A DNA stretch of 64,000 nt from Pseudomonas viridiflava (GTDB taxonomy: Bacteria; Pseudomonadota; Gammaproteobacteria; Pseudomonadales; Pseudomonadaceae). Of this stretch, positions 1 through 10,289 are shown one piece after another (positions within the stretch are counted from its first letter, which is position 1; each line of letters opens with the position of its first letter). The position numbers and the translations under genes are program-made. Under the pieces are notes generated by a model that did not search any database, was not told the DNA's origin, and saw only the letters and a list, made by a program, of their open reading frames with translations. The DNA lies in NCBI RefSeq assembly GCF_900585905.1, contig NZ_UTVH01000076.1:230033-294032 (forward strand), in the 5' to 3' direction.

Positions 1-848
1 GATTCCGCTGGCAGCAGCGTCGCACAGCCCAGGCTGATGCTCAGCTCCAACGCGTGTTCGAGCATCGGATACTCCAGCGCCACCGTCGACTGTCGCAACC
101 GCTCGCCAATCGAACCTGCCGCGCCGCTGTCAGTGCCGGACAGCACCACCAGAAATTCTTCCCCGCCGTAGCGAAATACCCGGTCGATATTGCGCAGCTG
201 CGCTTTGAGAGACTGGGCGATGGTGCGCAGTACTTCGTCGCCTGCCGTGTGGCCGAAGGTGTCATTGACCCGTTTGAAGTGGTCGATGTCGAGCATCAGC
301 AGCGAAAGCGGATGGTTATGGCGGCGTGCCACCTCGATTTCCCGAGTCAGGGTCTGCTCCATGGCGATGCGGTTACCGGCGCCAGTCAGCGGGTCACGCA
401 GGGCGCTTTGCGTTGCGGCCCGGTACAGCAGGGCATTACGCAACGGGAACAACAGGCATTCCATCAACGACTCCACCGCAATCAGTTCCTGCTCACTGAA
501 CGCCTGGTTACGCTCGAACACAAAGGTGCCCAGATACTCGCCTTCATTGCTGAGGTTGTAACTGGCACTGTGTCCGGCAGGCTCGCCCAGGCGCAGGTGC
601 AGATCGCGTTCGGTGTAGACATAGTTCAACGCGCTGATGTACAGCAGACGTTGTGCGCCTTGGAAGAACATTCCCAGAATCCGTTCTACTTCCAGAGTGG
701 TCTGCAATTGCAGGCCGAGCTGCAGCTTGAGCTGCGCCAGATCGATCGGCTGTAGCAAGGTGTTCGGGTTGGGCCGGTTGCAGAAGCCCATCCTTTTCAG
801 CTTGGCAGCGTCGAAATCAATGGCGTTGGTCTGGGCAGGAGAAATCAT
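1..848 (-). CDS. GGDEF diguanylate cyclase, partial (C-terminus beyond window)
   Basis: The minus strand is open from an ATG at 848 to the window edge, about 282 residues. The start has a ribosome site (GAGGAG, about 7 nt upstream). The first ~115 residues look like a small GAF-like sensory region. A GGDEF domain follows, with DIDHFKRVND near residue 190 and the signature RYGGEEF near residue 223. An RNID sequence five residues before GGEEF matches the RxxD inhibitory site. GGDEF proteins with an intact GG(D/E)EF make cyclic di-GMP from two GTP. The position beside the yciK-mupP-ubiG group resembles PA3177 of P. aeruginosa. The input signal is unknown and the end of the protein is not visible. 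Confidence 0.85.
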   Translation of the reverse strand, partial: MISPAQTNAIDFDAAKLKRMGFCNRPNPNTLLQPIDLAQLKLQLGLQLQTTLEVERILGMFFQGAQRLLYISALNYVYTERDLHLRLGEPAGHSASYNLSNEGEYLGTFVFERNQAFSEQELIAVESLMECLLFPLRNALLYRAATQSALRDPLTGAGNRIAMEQTLTREIEVARRHNHPLSLLMLDIDHFKRVNDTFGHTAGDEVLRTIAQSLKAQLRNIDRVFRYGGEEFLVVLSGTDSGAAGSIGERLRQSTVALEYPMLEHALELSISLGCATLLPAE

Positions 849-978
849 GGGCTCACTCCTCAGCACATCTTGATGGATTGGCTGGGTTAGAGCTGAACTC
901 CGGCTACCCGGTTCACTTATATATAAATCTTTACATTCAGAGGGTTGCTGGCGCGTCGCCTGCAAGCGCCCGCATGGC

Positions 979-1006
979 GGGGGCCTGGTCTGGCGACCAG
1001 GCCCCC
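979..1006. repeat. Perfect 12-bp GC hairpin downstream of the SDR gene
   Basis: Positions 979-990 (GGGGGCCTGGTC) pair perfectly with 995-1006 around a TGGC loop. It lies 66 nt past the stop of the minus-strand SDR gene and before the cyclase promoter region. It has no T-run on either strand, so it could be a factor-assisted terminator, a 3'-end stabiliser or an isolated repeat. Confidence 0.5.
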
Positions 1007-1071
1007 GGCCGTGCGGCGTCGCGGCGGTGTGGCGGGGCACAAAACGTTGCAGCCTCGCGGCGTATTTTCAG

Positions 1072-1812
1072 CTACTGCGCATTGAGCGCCTGGCCGTTGA
1101 CATCGCTGCTGTCCGGGCCCATCAGGTACAGATAGACCGGCATGATTTGCTCCGGCGTCGGGTTATTCAACGGGTTCTCCGCCGGGTAGGCCTGGGCGCG
1201 CATAGTGGTGCGGGTCGCGCCAGGGTTGATGCTGTTGGAGCGGACCGGCGCTACGGTATCGAGCTCATCGGCCAGCGTCTGCATCAGGCCTTCGGTGGCG
1301 AACTTGGAGACGCCGTAGGCGCCCCAGTAGGCGCGGCCCTTGCGTCCGACGCTGCTGGAGGTGAACACCACGGAGGCGTCCCTGGACAGTTTGAGCAGCG
1401 GCAGCAAGGCCTGGGTCAGCATGAACATCGCATTGACGTTGATGTGCATCACGCGCATGAAGTGCTCGCCGGACAGCTGCTCCAGTGGCGTACGCGGACC
1501 GATGATCGAGGCGTTGTGCAGCAGGCCGTCGAGTTGGCCGAATTCGCTTTCGATCATCGCCGCCAGTTCATCGTATTGATGGGGCAGGGCGGTTTCCAGG
1601 TCAAACGGGATCACCGCAGGCCTTGCATGGCCTGCCGCCTCGATTTCGTCGTAGACCTGGGTCAGATTGGCTTCGGTCCTGCCCAGCAGCAATACCGTGG
1701 CGCCATGGGCGGCGTAGGTTTTCGCTGCAGCAGCACCGATACCGCGTCCTGCGCCAGTGACCAGAATGATTCGGCCAGTGAGCAGATCGGGGCGGGGGGA
1801 GTAGTCGAACAT
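1072..1812 (-). CDS. YciK-family short-chain dehydrogenase/reductase
   Basis: A 246-residue protein of classical SDR length. The Rossmann dinucleotide motif TGAGRGIG is near residues 19-26, an NNAS-type motif appears as HNAS, and the catalytic YxxxK is in YGVSK near residue 160, preceded by a serine-rich strand. The best match by recall is E. coli YciK, an NAD(P)H-dependent oxidoreductase of unassigned substrate that is cytosolic. It lies downstream of mupP on the same strand, in the order ubiG-mupP-yciK that is conserved in Pseudomonas, so co-transcription is likely. The substrate cannot be inferred from the sequence. Confidence 0.85.
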   Translation of the reverse strand: MFDYSPRPDLLTGRIILVTGAGRGIGAAAAKTYAAHGATVLLLGRTEANLTQVYDEIEAAGHARPAVIPFDLETALPHQYDELAAMIESEFGQLDGLLHNASIIGPRTPLEQLSGEHFMRVMHINVNAMFMLTQALLPLLKLSRDASVVFTSSSVGRKGRAYWGAYGVSKFATEGLMQTLADELDTVAPVRSNSINPGATRTTMRAQAYPAENPLNNPTPEQIMPVYLYLMGPDSSDVNGQALNAQ

Positions 1813-1866
1813 GGGTTACCTCTTAATCAAGCAATACGCAGGTTGCTCCTACAGGGAGAAGGCTAA

Positions 1867-2538
1867 TCAGCTGCTGCCCAGCGCGCCGTCCAGCACCTTG
1901 CGCAGGTCCAGCGGATGATCCACAACCACGTCCGCGCCCCAGTGATCCGGATTGTCATCCGGGTGGATGTAGCCATAGCGCACGGCTGCGGTCCGGGTCC
2001 CGGCATCGCGGCCCGACTGGATATCGCGCAGATCATCGCCAATGAACAGAACGCTGGCCGGGTCCAGATCAAGCATCTTGCAGGCCAGGGTCAGCGGCTC
2101 CGGGTCCGGCTTGCTGCGAGTCACGTGATCCGGGCAGATCAGCAGCGCCGAACGCTGTGCCAGCCCCAGCTGCTCCATGATCGGTTGGGCAAAGCGCACG
2201 GGTTTGTTGGTGACCACGCCCCAGATCAGATTGGCCTTTTCGATGTGGGCCAGTAATTCGGCCATGCCATCGAACAGCCTGCTGTGTACGGCGCAATCGC
2301 GTTGATAGCGTTCGAGAAACTCAAGGCGCAAGGCTTCGAATTCAGGCGCTTCGGGAGACATTCCGAACGTCGCTGCGACCATGGCCCTGGCGCCGCCCGA
2401 CACCTCGTCGCGGATGAGCTTGTCCGGCACCGGCGGCAGGCCTCGCGCGGCGAGCATGGCCTGGCCGACGGCGATGAAGTCCGGAGCGGTGTCGAGCAGC
2501 GTGCCGTCCATGTCGAATAGAACCGCTCTCAAACCCAT
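1867..2538 (-). CDS. mupP: MupP, N-acetylmuramic acid 6-phosphate phosphatase (HAD family)
   Basis: A 223-residue HAD-superfamily hydrolase. Motif I is DMDGTLLDT (residues 9-17, nucleophile Asp first), motif II sits in VVTNK near residue 112, and the C-terminal acidic motif is GDD near residue 168. It resembles Gph phosphoglycolate phosphatases. In pseudomonads the copy encoded next to ubiG has been shown to be MupP. MupP dephosphorylates MurNAc-6-phosphate in the anhMurNAc recycling route, which bypasses de novo UDP-MurNAc synthesis and supports intrinsic fosfomycin tolerance. The start lies 3 nt past the ubiG stop, so the two are translationally linked. The assignment over generic Gph rests on context. 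Confidence 0.85.
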   Translation of the reverse strand: MGLRAVLFDMDGTLLDTAPDFIAVGQAMLAARGLPPVPDKLIRDEVSGGARAMVAATFGMSPEAPEFEALRLEFLERYQRDCAVHSRLFDGMAELLAHIEKANLIWGVVTNKPVRFAQPIMEQLGLAQRSALLICPDHVTRSKPDPEPLTLACKMLDLDPASVLFIGDDLRDIQSGRDAGTRTAAVRYGYIHPDDNPDHWGADVVVDHPLDLRKVLDGALGSS

Positions 2539-2541
2539 GGC

Positions 2542-3240
2542 TCAGGCCTCCCGCAGCGTCTGCAGCATGTAATTGACGTCGACATCCGACGCCAGTTTGT
2601 AATGTTTGGTCAGCGGATTGTAGGTCAGCCCAGTGATGTCCTTGACCGACAGCCCGGCCGCCCGGGCCCAGGCGCCGAGCTCGGAAGGGCGGATGAATTT
2701 CTTGAAGTCGTGGGTGCCGCGTGGCAGCAGGCCCATGATGTATTCAGCGCCGACAATCGCGAACAGGTACGCCTTGGGATTGCGGTTGATGGTCGAGAAG
2801 AACACCTGGCCGCCGGGCTTGACCATGCGGTAGCAGGCGCGGATCACTGAAGACGGGTCCGGAACGTGTTCGAGCATTTCCAGGCAGGTGACGACATCGA
2901 ACTGCTCCGGCATCTCTTCGGCGAGTTCTTCAGCGGTGATCTGCCGGTATTCGACCTCTACGCCCGACTCCAGCTGATGCAGCCTGGCCACCGCCAGTGG
3001 TGCTTCGCCCATGTCGATGCCGGTCACCTGTGCGCCACGCAGGGCCATGGCTTCGCTGAGGATGCCGCCGCCGCAACCGACGTCGAGCACTTTCTTGCCC
3101 GCCAGGCTCACGCGTTCGTCAATCCAGTTGACCCGCAGTGGGTTGATGTCATGCAGAGGCTTGAATTCGCTTTCGCGGTCCCACCAGCGATGGGCCAGCG
3201 CCTCGAATTTGGCGATTTCTGCTTTATCGACGTTGCTCAT
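2542..3240 (-). CDS. ubiG: UbiG, ubiquinone biosynthesis O-methyltransferase
   Basis: A class I SAM methyltransferase of 232 residues that performs both O-methylations of ubiquinone synthesis. The SAM-binding motif [14 protein letters not shown] is near residues 51-63 and [10 protein letters not shown] near 115. The frame is open further upstream, but I place the start at the ATG at 3240. That site has an AGAGGA ribosome site 6-7 nt upstream, and the resulting N-terminus [20 protein letters not shown] matches the usual Pseudomonas UbiG. It is the first gene of the run ubiG-mupP-yciK. Confidence 0.95.
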   Translation of the reverse strand: MSNVDKAEIAKFEALAHRWWDRESEFKPLHDINPLRVNWIDERVSLAGKKVLDVGCGGGILSEAMALRGAQVTGIDMGEAPLAVARLHQLESGVEVEYRQITAEELAEEMPEQFDVVTCLEMLEHVPDPSSVIRACYRMVKPGGQVFFSTINRNPKAYLFAIVGAEYIMGLLPRGTHDFKKFIRPSELGAWARAAGLSVKDITGLTYNPLTKHYKLASDVDVNYMLQTLREA

Positions 3241-3345
3241 GGGAAATCCTCTTGAATTCAAAAATGCCTGCAACGGAGCAGCTGACGCTAGCTGCGCCGA
3301 CTTATTCTGTGTGGTGCAGCCTCTGTGCGATGCACCTTCGGCGTG

Positions 3346-4677
3346 CTATTCAGTGCGCCCGGCAATACGCTTGCCCCAGGCTTTGGCGGTGGCGATCAGC
3401 GCCTGTTCGTCCATTCGGGTCAGCCTTCCTGCGTCAAGCAGGTGCTTGCCCGCGACCCAGACATGGCTGACGCAGTCGCGCCCGGTGGAATAAATAAGCT
3501 GCGACACCGGGTCATAGATCGGTTGCTGCGCCATCCGTGACAGGTCAAACGCCACCAGGTCCGCCGCCTTGCCGACCTCCAGGGAGCCGACTTCGTTCTG
3601 AATGCCCAGTGCCCGCGCGCCATTGAGGGTGGCCATGCGCAGTGCGCGGTGGGCGTCCAGCGCGGCAGCCGATCCAGCGACAGCCTTGGCCAGCAGTGCA
3701 GCGGTACGGGTTTCTCCGAGCAGGTCCAGATCGTTGTTGCTGGCCGCGCCGTCGGTGCCTATAGCTACATTGACGCCAGCCTGCCACAGACGTTCGACCG
3801 GACAGAAGCCGCTGGCCAGTTTCAGGTTCGATTCCGGGCAATGAACGATGCTGCTGTTGCTTTCCACCAGCAGCGCCATGTCTTCGTCATTGATCTGCGT
3901 CATGTGCACGGCCTGAAAGCGCGGGCCCAGAAGACCCAGACGATTCAGCCGGGCCAGCGGCCGCTCGCCGGTCTGCGCCACGGCCTGCTCGACCTCGAAA
4001 GCGGTTTCGTGCACGTGCATCTGGATCATGGCATCCAGCTCGTCGGCAATGACCCGGATCTTCTCCAGATTCTCATCGCCCACGGTGTAGGGCGCATGGG
4101 GGCCGAAGGCAATGCGAATGCGCGGGTGGTGAGCCAGATCGTTGAACAGCTGGATGCCGATGTGCAGCGCTTCGTCGGTGTCGTGGGCACCGGGAATGGC
4201 GAAGTCCAGCACCGGCACCGTGATCTGCGCGCGCATGCCGCTGTTGTGCACGCGGTCGGCAGCGACCTGGGGATAGAAGTACATGTCGGCAAAACAGGTG
4301 ATGCCGCCTTTGAGCTGCTCGGCAATCGCCAGGTCGGTGCCATCGCGGATGAAGTCCTCATCGACCCATTCGCCTTCTGCGGGCCAGATGTGGTCCTGCA
4401 GCCAGGTCATCAGTGGCAGATCGTCGGCCAGGCCGCGAAACAGTGTCATCGCGGCGTGGCCGTGGGCGTTGATCAGGCCCGGAGCAAGCAGGGTTTCCGG
4501 CAGCTCCAGGGTCTGCGCGCTGGTCAGCCTGAGGGCTTCGCCCCGGGGGCCGATGAACACGATGCAGCCGTCGCGGATGCCCAGGCCATGATCCTTGAGC
4601 ACCACGCCGGCGGGTTCGACCGGCACCAGCCAGGCGGGCAGGAGCAGAAGGTCGAGCGGGGCGGCGGCGTTCGGCAT
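3346..4677 (-). CDS. mtaD: Methylthioadenosine deaminase, TRZ/ATZ amidohydrolase family
   Basis: A 443-residue metal-dependent amidohydrolase. It carries the first metal-binding motif [10 protein letters not shown] (residues ~70-79), HVHET near 220 and the [13 protein letters not shown] segment near 305-317 with the catalytic Asp. Its P. aeruginosa counterpart PA3170 deaminates 5'-methylthioadenosine to methylthioinosine, an unusual route of methionine salvage. The divergent neighbour mtnA codes for another methionine-salvage enzyme, which supports the assignment over SAH- or guanine-type deaminases. The 121-nt gap between the two divergent starts must hold both promoters. Confidence 0.88.
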   Translation of the reverse strand: MPNAAAPLDLLLLPAWLVPVEPAGVVLKDHGLGIRDGCIVFIGPRGEALRLTSAQTLELPETLLAPGLINAHGHAAMTLFRGLADDLPLMTWLQDHIWPAEGEWVDEDFIRDGTDLAIAEQLKGGITCFADMYFYPQVAADRVHNSGMRAQITVPVLDFAIPGAHDTDEALHIGIQLFNDLAHHPRIRIAFGPHAPYTVGDENLEKIRVIADELDAMIQMHVHETAFEVEQAVAQTGERPLARLNRLGLLGPRFQAVHMTQINDEDMALLVESNSSIVHCPESNLKLASGFCPVERLWQAGVNVAIGTDGAASNNDLDLLGETRTAALLAKAVAGSAAALDAHRALRMATLNGARALGIQNEVGSLEVGKAADLVAFDLSRMAQQPIYDPVSQLIYSTGRDCVSHVWVAGKHLLDAGRLTRMDEQALIATAKAWGKRIAGRTE

Positions 4678-4745
4678 GACAAGGCTTCCACAGGCTTATT
4701 ACAAGGGATTGCGAGTATACCCGAGCGTCTTCGCTGACGGCTCGC

Positions 4746-4751
4746 TATAAT
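4746..4751 (+). promoter_or_regulatory. Candidate -10 element (TATAAT) for mtnA
   Basis: A perfect TATAAT lies 47 nt before the mtnA ATG in the divergent mtaD/mtnA gap. I could not identify a convincing -35 hexamer at 16-18 nt upstream, so this is only a partial promoter match. Confidence 0.35.
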
Positions 4752-4798
4752 CGGCCGCTTTTGATGTCCGGTTCTGGTGTATCAGTGTGGAGTGTGTA

Positions 4799-5875
4799 AT
4801 GCGCGATCGATTATTGGCTGCAGAGAAAGTGAAGGCCATTGATTGGCGGGATGACGCTCTGTACCTGTTGGATCAGCGCGTACTGCCCTTCAGCGAAACC
4901 TGGCTGGCCTACGACAGTGCTGCGGGCGTGGCCGACGCCATTCGCTCGATGGTCGTGCGTGGCGCCCCAGCCATCGGCATCAGCGCCGCTTACGGCCTGG
5001 TGCTGGGCGCCCGAGCGCGGATCGCTGCGGGCGGCGACTGGCAAGCAGCGCTGGAGGAGGACTTCACCGTGCTGGCGCAATCGCGGCCCACGGCAGTCAA
5101 TCTGTTCTGGGCGCTGGACCGCATGCGTGATCGCTTGCGCCGCCTGAAAGCCACTGATTCGCCGCTGGCGGTGCTTGCGGCCGAAGCCGTGGCCATTCAC
5201 GAGAGCGACCGCGAAGCCAACCTGACCATGGCGCAACTGGGCGCCGACCTTATCCGCCGCAATCAGGGCAACTTGCAGGCGGTGCTGACCCACTGCAACA
5301 CCGGGGCGCTGGCCACCGGTGGCTTCGGTACCGCCCTGGGGGTGATTCGCGCGGCGCATCTGGAAGGCATGATCGAGCGGGTCTACGCCGATGAAACCCG
5401 GCCCTGGCTGCAAGGCTCGAGGCTCACGGCATGGGAGCTGGCTAACGAAGGTATCCCGGTGACCCTCAACGCCGACTCGGCCGCCGCCCACCTGATGCGC
5501 ACCAAAGGCCTGACCTGGGTGATCGTTGGCGCTGACCGCATCACCGCCAATGGCGATGTCGCCAACAAGATCGGCACCTACCAGCTGGCCGTGGCGGCCA
5601 TGCACCACGGGGTGCGTTTCATGGTGGTGGCGCCCAGTTCGACCATCGACATGGAGACCGCCAGCGGCGAGGACATCGTCATCGAAGAGCGCGACGGCCG
5701 CGAACTGCTTGAAGTCGGCGGCCAGCGGGTCGGCGCTGACGTGGATGCCTTCAACCCGGTATTCGACGTCACGCCTGCCGATCTGATCGATGTCATCGTC
5801 ACCGAAAAGGGCATTGTCGAGCGGCCGGACGCCGCCAAGATGGCGCAGTTGATGTGTCGCAAACGCTTGCATTGA
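4799..5875 (+). CDS. mtnA: MtnA, S-methyl-5-thioribose-1-phosphate isomerase
   Basis: A 358-residue aldose-ketose isomerase of the eIF2B/MtnA family. It converts methylthioribose-1-phosphate to methylthioribulose-1-phosphate in methionine salvage. Visible family features are [16 protein letters not shown] (residues ~46-61), the [18 protein letters not shown] segment with the catalytic Cys near 162, and [19 protein letters not shown] with the catalytic Asp near 242. An in-frame GTG at 4787 precedes the ATG. The ATG at 4799 has a GTGGAG site at suitable spacing and gives the standard family length. It lies divergent from the MTA deaminase and upstream of gyrA. Confidence 0.96.
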   Translation: MRDRLLAAEKVKAIDWRDDALYLLDQRVLPFSETWLAYDSAAGVADAIRSMVVRGAPAIGISAAYGLVLGARARIAAGGDWQAALEEDFTVLAQSRPTAVNLFWALDRMRDRLRRLKATDSPLAVLAAEAVAIHESDREANLTMAQLGADLIRRNQGNLQAVLTHCNTGALATGGFGTALGVIRAAHLEGMIERVYADETRPWLQGSRLTAWELANEGIPVTLNADSAAAHLMRTKGLTWVIVGADRITANGDVANKIGTYQLAVAAMHHGVRFMVVAPSSTIDMETASGEDIVIEERDGRELLEVGGQRVGADVDAFNPVFDVTPADLIDVIVTEKGIVERPDAAKMAQLMCRKRLH

Positions 5876-6181
5876 TTCTGTCGGTGCAGGCAGGTTTTTT
5901 TGCCGCGCCAGTGCTGAGCGGGCCTGTAGGCGATTCTCAGCGCTCTTATCGTGGACGCGCTCATTTTCAGCGCTTTCAAAGGATAGGTGCTCAGCGGCGA
6001 TTGTGGTAACATCCGGCGGTTTCCAGGGACGTTCGCGCATGCAGTCCCTACTGCGCAGATCCAGGGCATAACTCGTTGATTTGTCGTAAGTCGTTGCCAG
6101 GCAAACGTGCCGGTGACGGCGAGCTTTCTGCATCCCGAATGGATGCACGAGGTTTCACCAGAAAAAGGAATCAGGCTTCTC

Positions 6182-8971
6182 ATGGGCGAACTGGCCAAAG
6201 AAATTCTACCGGTCAATATCGAAGACGAGCTGAAGCAGTCCTACCTCGACTACGCAATGAGCGTAATCGTCGGTCGTGCACTGCCCGATGCGCGTGATGG
6301 CTTGAAGCCCGTGCACCGGCGTGTACTGTTCGCGATGAGCGAGCTGGGTAACGACTGGAACAAGCCGTACAAGAAATCCGCCCGTGTGGTCGGTGACGTC
6401 ATCGGTAAGTATCACCCCCACGGCGACACCGCTGTGTACGACACCATCGTGCGGATGGCGCAGCCGTTTTCGCTGCGTTATCTGCTGGTCGACGGCCAGG
6501 GCAACTTCGGTTCGGTAGACGGCGACAACGCTGCAGCCATGCGATACACCGAAGTGCGCATGACCAAGCTGGCCCATGAGCTGCTGGCCGATCTGCACAA
6601 GGAAACCGTCGACTGGGTGCCCAACTACGACGGCACCGAGATGATCCCGGCGGTCATGCCGACGCGTATTCCCAACCTGCTGGTCAACGGTTCCAGCGGT
6701 ATCGCCGTGGGCATGGCGACCAATATTCCACCGCACAACCTGGGTGAAGTCATCGACGGCTGCCTGGCGTTGATCGACAACCCGGACATTTCCATCGATG
6801 AGCTGATGCAGTTCATCCCTGGCCCTGACTTCCCGACCGCAGCGATCATCAATGGCCGCGCCGGTATCGTCGAAGCCTATCGCACCGGTCGCGGGCGCAT
6901 CTACATGCGTGCCCGCTCGATGGTCGAAGACATCGACAAGGTCGGTGGCCGTCAGCAGATCGTCATTACCGAGCTGCCTTACCAGCTCAACAAGGCTCGC
7001 CTGATCGAGAAGATCGCCGAGCTGGTGAAAGAGAAGAAACTCGAAGGTATTACCGAACTGCGCGACGAGTCTGACAAAGACGGCATGCGCGTGGTGATCG
7101 AGCTGCGTCGTGGTGAAGTGCCTGAGGTGATCCTCAACAACCTTTACGCCCAGACTCAGCTGCAGAGTGTGTTCGGCATCAACATCGTGGCCTTGATCGA
7201 CGGCCGCCCGCGCATCCTCAACCTCAAGGACCTGCTCGAAGCCTTCGTGCGTCACCGTCGTGAAGTGGTTACCCGGCGCACGGTGTTTGAGCTGCGCAAG
7301 GCCCGTGAGCGTGGTCATCTGCTCGAAGGTCAGGCCGTAGCCCTGTCCAACATCGACCCGGTGATTGCCTTGATCAAGGCCTCGCCGACGCCGGCTGAGG
7401 CCAAGATAGGCCTGATTTCCACCGCTTGGGAATCCAGTGCCGTGGTGGAGATGGTCGAGCGCGCCGGTGCCGACTCCTGCCGTCCGGACAACCTCGACCC
7501 GCAATATGGTCTGCGCGACGGCAAGTATTTCCTCTCGCCGGAACAGGCGCAGGCGATTCTTGAGTTGCGTCTGCACCGCCTGACCGGTCTGGAGCATGAA
7601 AAGCTTCTCACCGAGTATCAGGAAATCCTCAGCCAGATCGGCGAGCTGCTGCGCATCCTCAACAGCGCCGTGCGCCTGATGGAGGTGATCCGCGAAGAGC
7701 TGGAGCTGATCCGCGTCGAATACGGCGATGTGCGTCGCACCGAGATTCTCGATGCGCGCCTGGATCTGACCCTGGGCGACATGATTCCTGAAGAGGAACG
7801 TGTGGTCACGATTTCCCATGGCGGCTATGCCAAGACCCAGCCGCTGGCGGTCTATCAGGCGCAGCGTCGTGGCGGTAAAGGCAAATCGGCTACCGGCGTC
7901 AAGGACGAGGATTACATCGCTCACTTGCTGGTCGCCAACAGTCACACCACGCTGCTGATGTTCTCCAGCAAGGGCAAGGTGTACTGGCTCAAGACCTATG
8001 AAATTCCGGAAGCCTCCCGCGCAGCCCGTGGCCGTCCGCTGGTCAATCTGTTGCCGCTGAGTGAGGGTGAATACATCACCACCATGCTGCCGGTGGACCT
8101 GGAAGCCATGCGCAAGCGTGCCGATGAAGAAGGCGAAGCCCTCGAAGGCGAGCTGGACGAAGCGGAAAACAGCAACGAGAGTGAAGAAGAGCGCAAGGCG
8201 CGTATCAAGGCTGCAGACAAGAAGAAGGCGCCGTTCATCTTCATGTCCACCGCCAACGGTACGGTCAAGAAAACCCCGCTGGTGGCGTTCAGCCGTCAGC
8301 GTAGCGTGGGCCTTATCGCGCTGGAGCTGGACGAAGGCGACATTCTGATTTCCGCGGCCATCACCGACGGCGAGCAGGAAATCATGCTGTTCTCCGACGG
8401 CGGCAAGGTCACGCGCTTCAAAGAGTCCGATGTACGTGCCATGGGCCGTACTGCTCGCGGTGTCCGCGGCATGCGCCTGCCCGCTGGGCAGAAGCTGATT
8501 TCCATGCTGATCCCGGAAGAAGGCAGCCAGATCCTTACCGCTTCCGAGCGAGGCTATGGCAAGCGCACGGCAATTTCCGAGTTCCCTGAATACAAGCGTG
8601 GCGGCCAGGGCGTGATCGCCATGGTCAGCAACGATCGCAACGGCCGTCTGGTCGGCGCGGTTCAGGTGCTGGACGGCGAGGAGATCATGCTGATTTCCGA
8701 CCAGGGCACATTGGTGCGTACCCGGGTCAGCGAAGTGTCCAGCCTGGGCCGCAACACTCAGGGCGTGACCCTGATCAAGCTGGCCAGCGACGAGAAGCTG
8801 GTAGGGCTTGAGCGTGTTCAGGAACCTTCGGAAATCGAAGGCGAAATGCTGATCATCGGCGAAGACGGCGAAATCATTGAAGGCCAGGTGCAGGCTATCT
8901 CCGACGAGGACGCCGCCATCGACGAACTGCAAGCCGACGCCCCTGCGGATGACGAAGAACCGCAGAGCTAA
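6182..8971 (+). CDS. gyrA: GyrA, DNA gyrase subunit A
   Basis: A 929-residue type II topoisomerase subunit that, with GyrB, introduces negative supercoils. The N-terminal breakage-reunion domain contains [12 protein letters not shown], with Thr83 and Asp87 as in wild-type pseudomonads, and the catalytic Tyr in RYTEVRM near 122. The C-terminal half is a beta-pinwheel with the GyrA box QRRGGKG near residue 560. The charged insert rich in Glu and Lys near residues 640-685 and the acidic C-terminal tail are usual for Pseudomonas. The frame is open 25 codons further upstream, but [20 protein letters not shown] is the conserved start. The 306-nt gap before it (5876-6181) shows no gene. It presumably holds the gyrA promoter, which I could not pin down. 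Confidence 0.98.
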   Translation: MGELAKEILPVNIEDELKQSYLDYAMSVIVGRALPDARDGLKPVHRRVLFAMSELGNDWNKPYKKSARVVGDVIGKYHPHGDTAVYDTIVRMAQPFSLRYLLVDGQGNFGSVDGDNAAAMRYTEVRMTKLAHELLADLHKETVDWVPNYDGTEMIPAVMPTRIPNLLVNGSSGIAVGMATNIPPHNLGEVIDGCLALIDNPDISIDELMQFIPGPDFPTAAIINGRAGIVEAYRTGRGRIYMRARSMVEDIDKVGGRQQIVITELPYQLNKARLIEKIAELVKEKKLEGITELRDESDKDGMRVVIELRRGEVPEVILNNLYAQTQLQSVFGINIVALIDGRPRILNLKDLLEAFVRHRREVVTRRTVFELRKARERGHLLEGQAVALSNIDPVIALIKASPTPAEAKIGLISTAWESSAVVEMVERAGADSCRPDNLDPQYGLRDGKYFLSPEQAQAILELRLHRLTGLEHEKLLTEYQEILSQIGELLRILNSAVRLMEVIREELELIRVEYGDVRRTEILDARLDLTLGDMIPEEERVVTISHGGYAKTQPLAVYQAQRRGGKGKSATGVKDEDYIAHLLVANSHTTLLMFSSKGKVYWLKTYEIPEASRAARGRPLVNLLPLSEGEYITTMLPVDLEAMRKRADEEGEALEGELDEAENSNESEEERKARIKAADKKKAPFIFMSTANGTVKKTPLVAFSRQRSVGLIALELDEGDILISAAITDGEQEIMLFSDGGKVTRFKESDVRAMGRTARGVRGMRLPAGQKLISMLIPEEGSQILTASERGYGKRTAISEFPEYKRGGQGVIAMVSNDRNGRLVGAVQVLDGEEIMLISDQGTLVRTRVSEVSSLGRNTQGVTLIKLASDEKLVGLERVQEPSEIEGEMLIIGEDGEIIEGQVQAISDEDAAIDELQADAPADDEEPQS

Positions 8972-8980
8972 GCAGGGCTG

Positions 8981-9067
8981 GTAGGAACGCACGAGCACCC
9001 CGAGGCCGCGATGGCGGTGTATAACGCCGAACGCAATCGCGGCCTCGCGGTGCTCGTGCGCTCCTAC
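8981..9067. repeat. REP doublet (REPIN) between gyrA and serC
   Basis: GTAGGAACGCACGAGCACC at the left and its near-inverse GGTGCTCGTGCGCTCCTAC at the right enclose two GAGGCCGCGAT-type cores. This is the classical Pseudomonas repetitive extragenic palindrome doublet. Such elements are moved by RAYT transposases acting in trans; none is encoded in this window. Confidence 0.85.
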
Positions 9068-9082
9068 AAAAAAGAAGTAAGT

Positions 9083-9157
9083 TCAGACAACCCTGCGTTG
9101 TCTGACTGAAGTAGCCGAAGGCTGCGAACGGTGTCGCGGCCCTTGTCATCTTCGGCT
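9083..9157 (+). other. Two hairpins in the serC leader region
   Basis: TCAGACAAC and GTTGTCTGA (9083-9105, loop CCTGC) form a perfect 9-bp stem. AGCCGAAG at 9113-9120 and CTTCGGCT at 9150-9157 form a second inverted repeat. Neither has a T-run. They could be a gyrA 3' structure, a serC leader element or repeat debris. Confidence 0.3.
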
Positions 9158-9203
9158 GCAAATGACCCAAGCCTGAGTAAATCAGCGTGTAGCGAGAGTG
9201 GAT

Positions 9204-10289
9204 ATGAGCAAGCGAGCCTTTAACTTCTGCGCAGGTCCTGCTGCGCTTCCTGAAGCTGTTCTGATGCGTGCCCAGGCGGAACTGCTGGACTGGCATGGCA
9301 AAGGCCTGTCGGTCATGGAGATGAGTCATCGCAGTGATGAATTCGTCTCCATCGCCACCAAGGCGGAACAGGATCTGCGCGACCTGTTGAGCATTCCCTC
9401 CAACTACAAGGTGCTGTTCCTGCAGGGCGGTGCCAGCCAGCAGTTTGCCCAGATAGCCCTGAACCTGTTGCCGGAAAACGGCTCCGCCGACTATATCGAC
9501 ACCGGTATCTGGTCGCAGAAAGCCATTGAAGAAGCCTCGCGTTATGGCCACGTCAATGTTGCCGGCAGCGCCAGGGCCCACGATTATTTCGCGATCCCCG
9601 GTCAGAACGAATGGACCCTGTCCAAAGACGCGGCCTACGTTCACTACGCCCCCAACGAAACCATCGGTGGCCTGCAGTTCGACTGGATTCCGCAAACCGG
9701 CGATGTACCGCTGGTGGCTGACATGTCTTCCGACATCCTGTCGCGCCCGGTGGACGTCTCGCGCTTTGGCATGATTTACGCCGGTGCCCAGAAAAACATC
9801 GGCCCCAGTGGCATTGTCGTGGTCATCATCCGCGAAGACCTGCTGGGTCGCGCTCGATCCCTGTGCCCGACGACGCTCAATTACAAGGTCGCGGCCGACA
9901 ACGGCTCGATGTACAACACCCCGCCGACCCTGGCGTGGTACTTGTCCGGCCTGGTCTTCGAGTGGCTCAAGGAGCAGGGCGGCGTGGAAGCCATCGGCAG
10001 GCTCAATGAAATCAAGAAGCGCGCGCTGTACGACTTCATCGACGCCAGCGGCCTGTACAGCAACCCGATCAACAAACCGGATCGCTCGTGGATGAACGTG
10101 CCGTTCCGTCTCGCTGATGATCGTCTGGACAAGCCGTTTCTGGCTGGCGCCGATGAGCGCGGGCTGCTCAACCTTAAGGGCCACCGTTCGGTCGGTGGCA
10201 TGCGTGCCTCTATCTATAACGCCGTCGACCTCAACGCCGTCAATGCGCTGGTGGCTTACATGGCGCAATTCGAGAAGGAACACGGCTGA
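9204..10289 (+). CDS. serC: SerC, phosphoserine aminotransferase
   Basis: A 361-residue class V PLP aminotransferase. It converts 3-phosphohydroxypyruvate and glutamate to phosphoserine for serine synthesis, and acts on the equivalent vitamin B6 intermediate. The N-terminus MSKRAFNFCAGPAALPE and the PLP-lysine segment YAGAQKNIGPSG near residue 195 are diagnostic. The ATG at 9204 gives the family N-terminus; a GTG two codons earlier is less likely. Its stop overlaps the pheA start (TGATG), making serC-pheA-hisC-tyrA/aroA-cmk one tightly packed amino-acid operon. Confidence 0.97.
   Translation: MSKRAFNFCAGPAALPEAVLMRAQAELLDWHGKGLSVMEMSHRSDEFVSIATKAEQDLRDLLSIPSNYKVLFLQGGASQQFAQIALNLLPENGSADYIDTGIWSQKAIEEASRYGHVNVAGSARAHDYFAIPGQNEWTLSKDAAYVHYAPNETIGGLQFDWIPQTGDVPLVADMSSDILSRPVDVSRFGMIYAGAQKNIGPSGIVVVIIREDLLGRARSLCPTTLNYKVAADNGSMYNTPPTLAWYLSGLVFEWLKEQGGVEAIGRLNEIKKRALYDFIDASGLYSNPINKPDRSWMNVPFRLADDRLDKPFLAGADERGLLNLKGHRSVGGMRASIYNAVDLNAVNALVAYMAQFEKEHG

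Noticed and set aside
54..755. 233-codon plus-strand frame at the left edge
   Set aside because: The opposite strand carries an intact GGDEF domain with RYGGEEF and a good ribosome site.
979..1006. Hairpin as a proven intrinsic terminator
   Set aside because: The stem is perfect but has no T-run on either strand, so only a hairpin is reported.
6420..6450. Thr at gyrA position 83, where E. coli has Ser, as possible quinolone resistance
   Set aside because: Thr83 with Asp87 is the susceptible wild-type state in Pseudomonas.
6206..8998. Very long open frame on the minus strand opposite gyrA
   Set aside because: It mirrors gyrA exactly, has no family resemblance and arises from high-GC codon bias; gyrA is certain.
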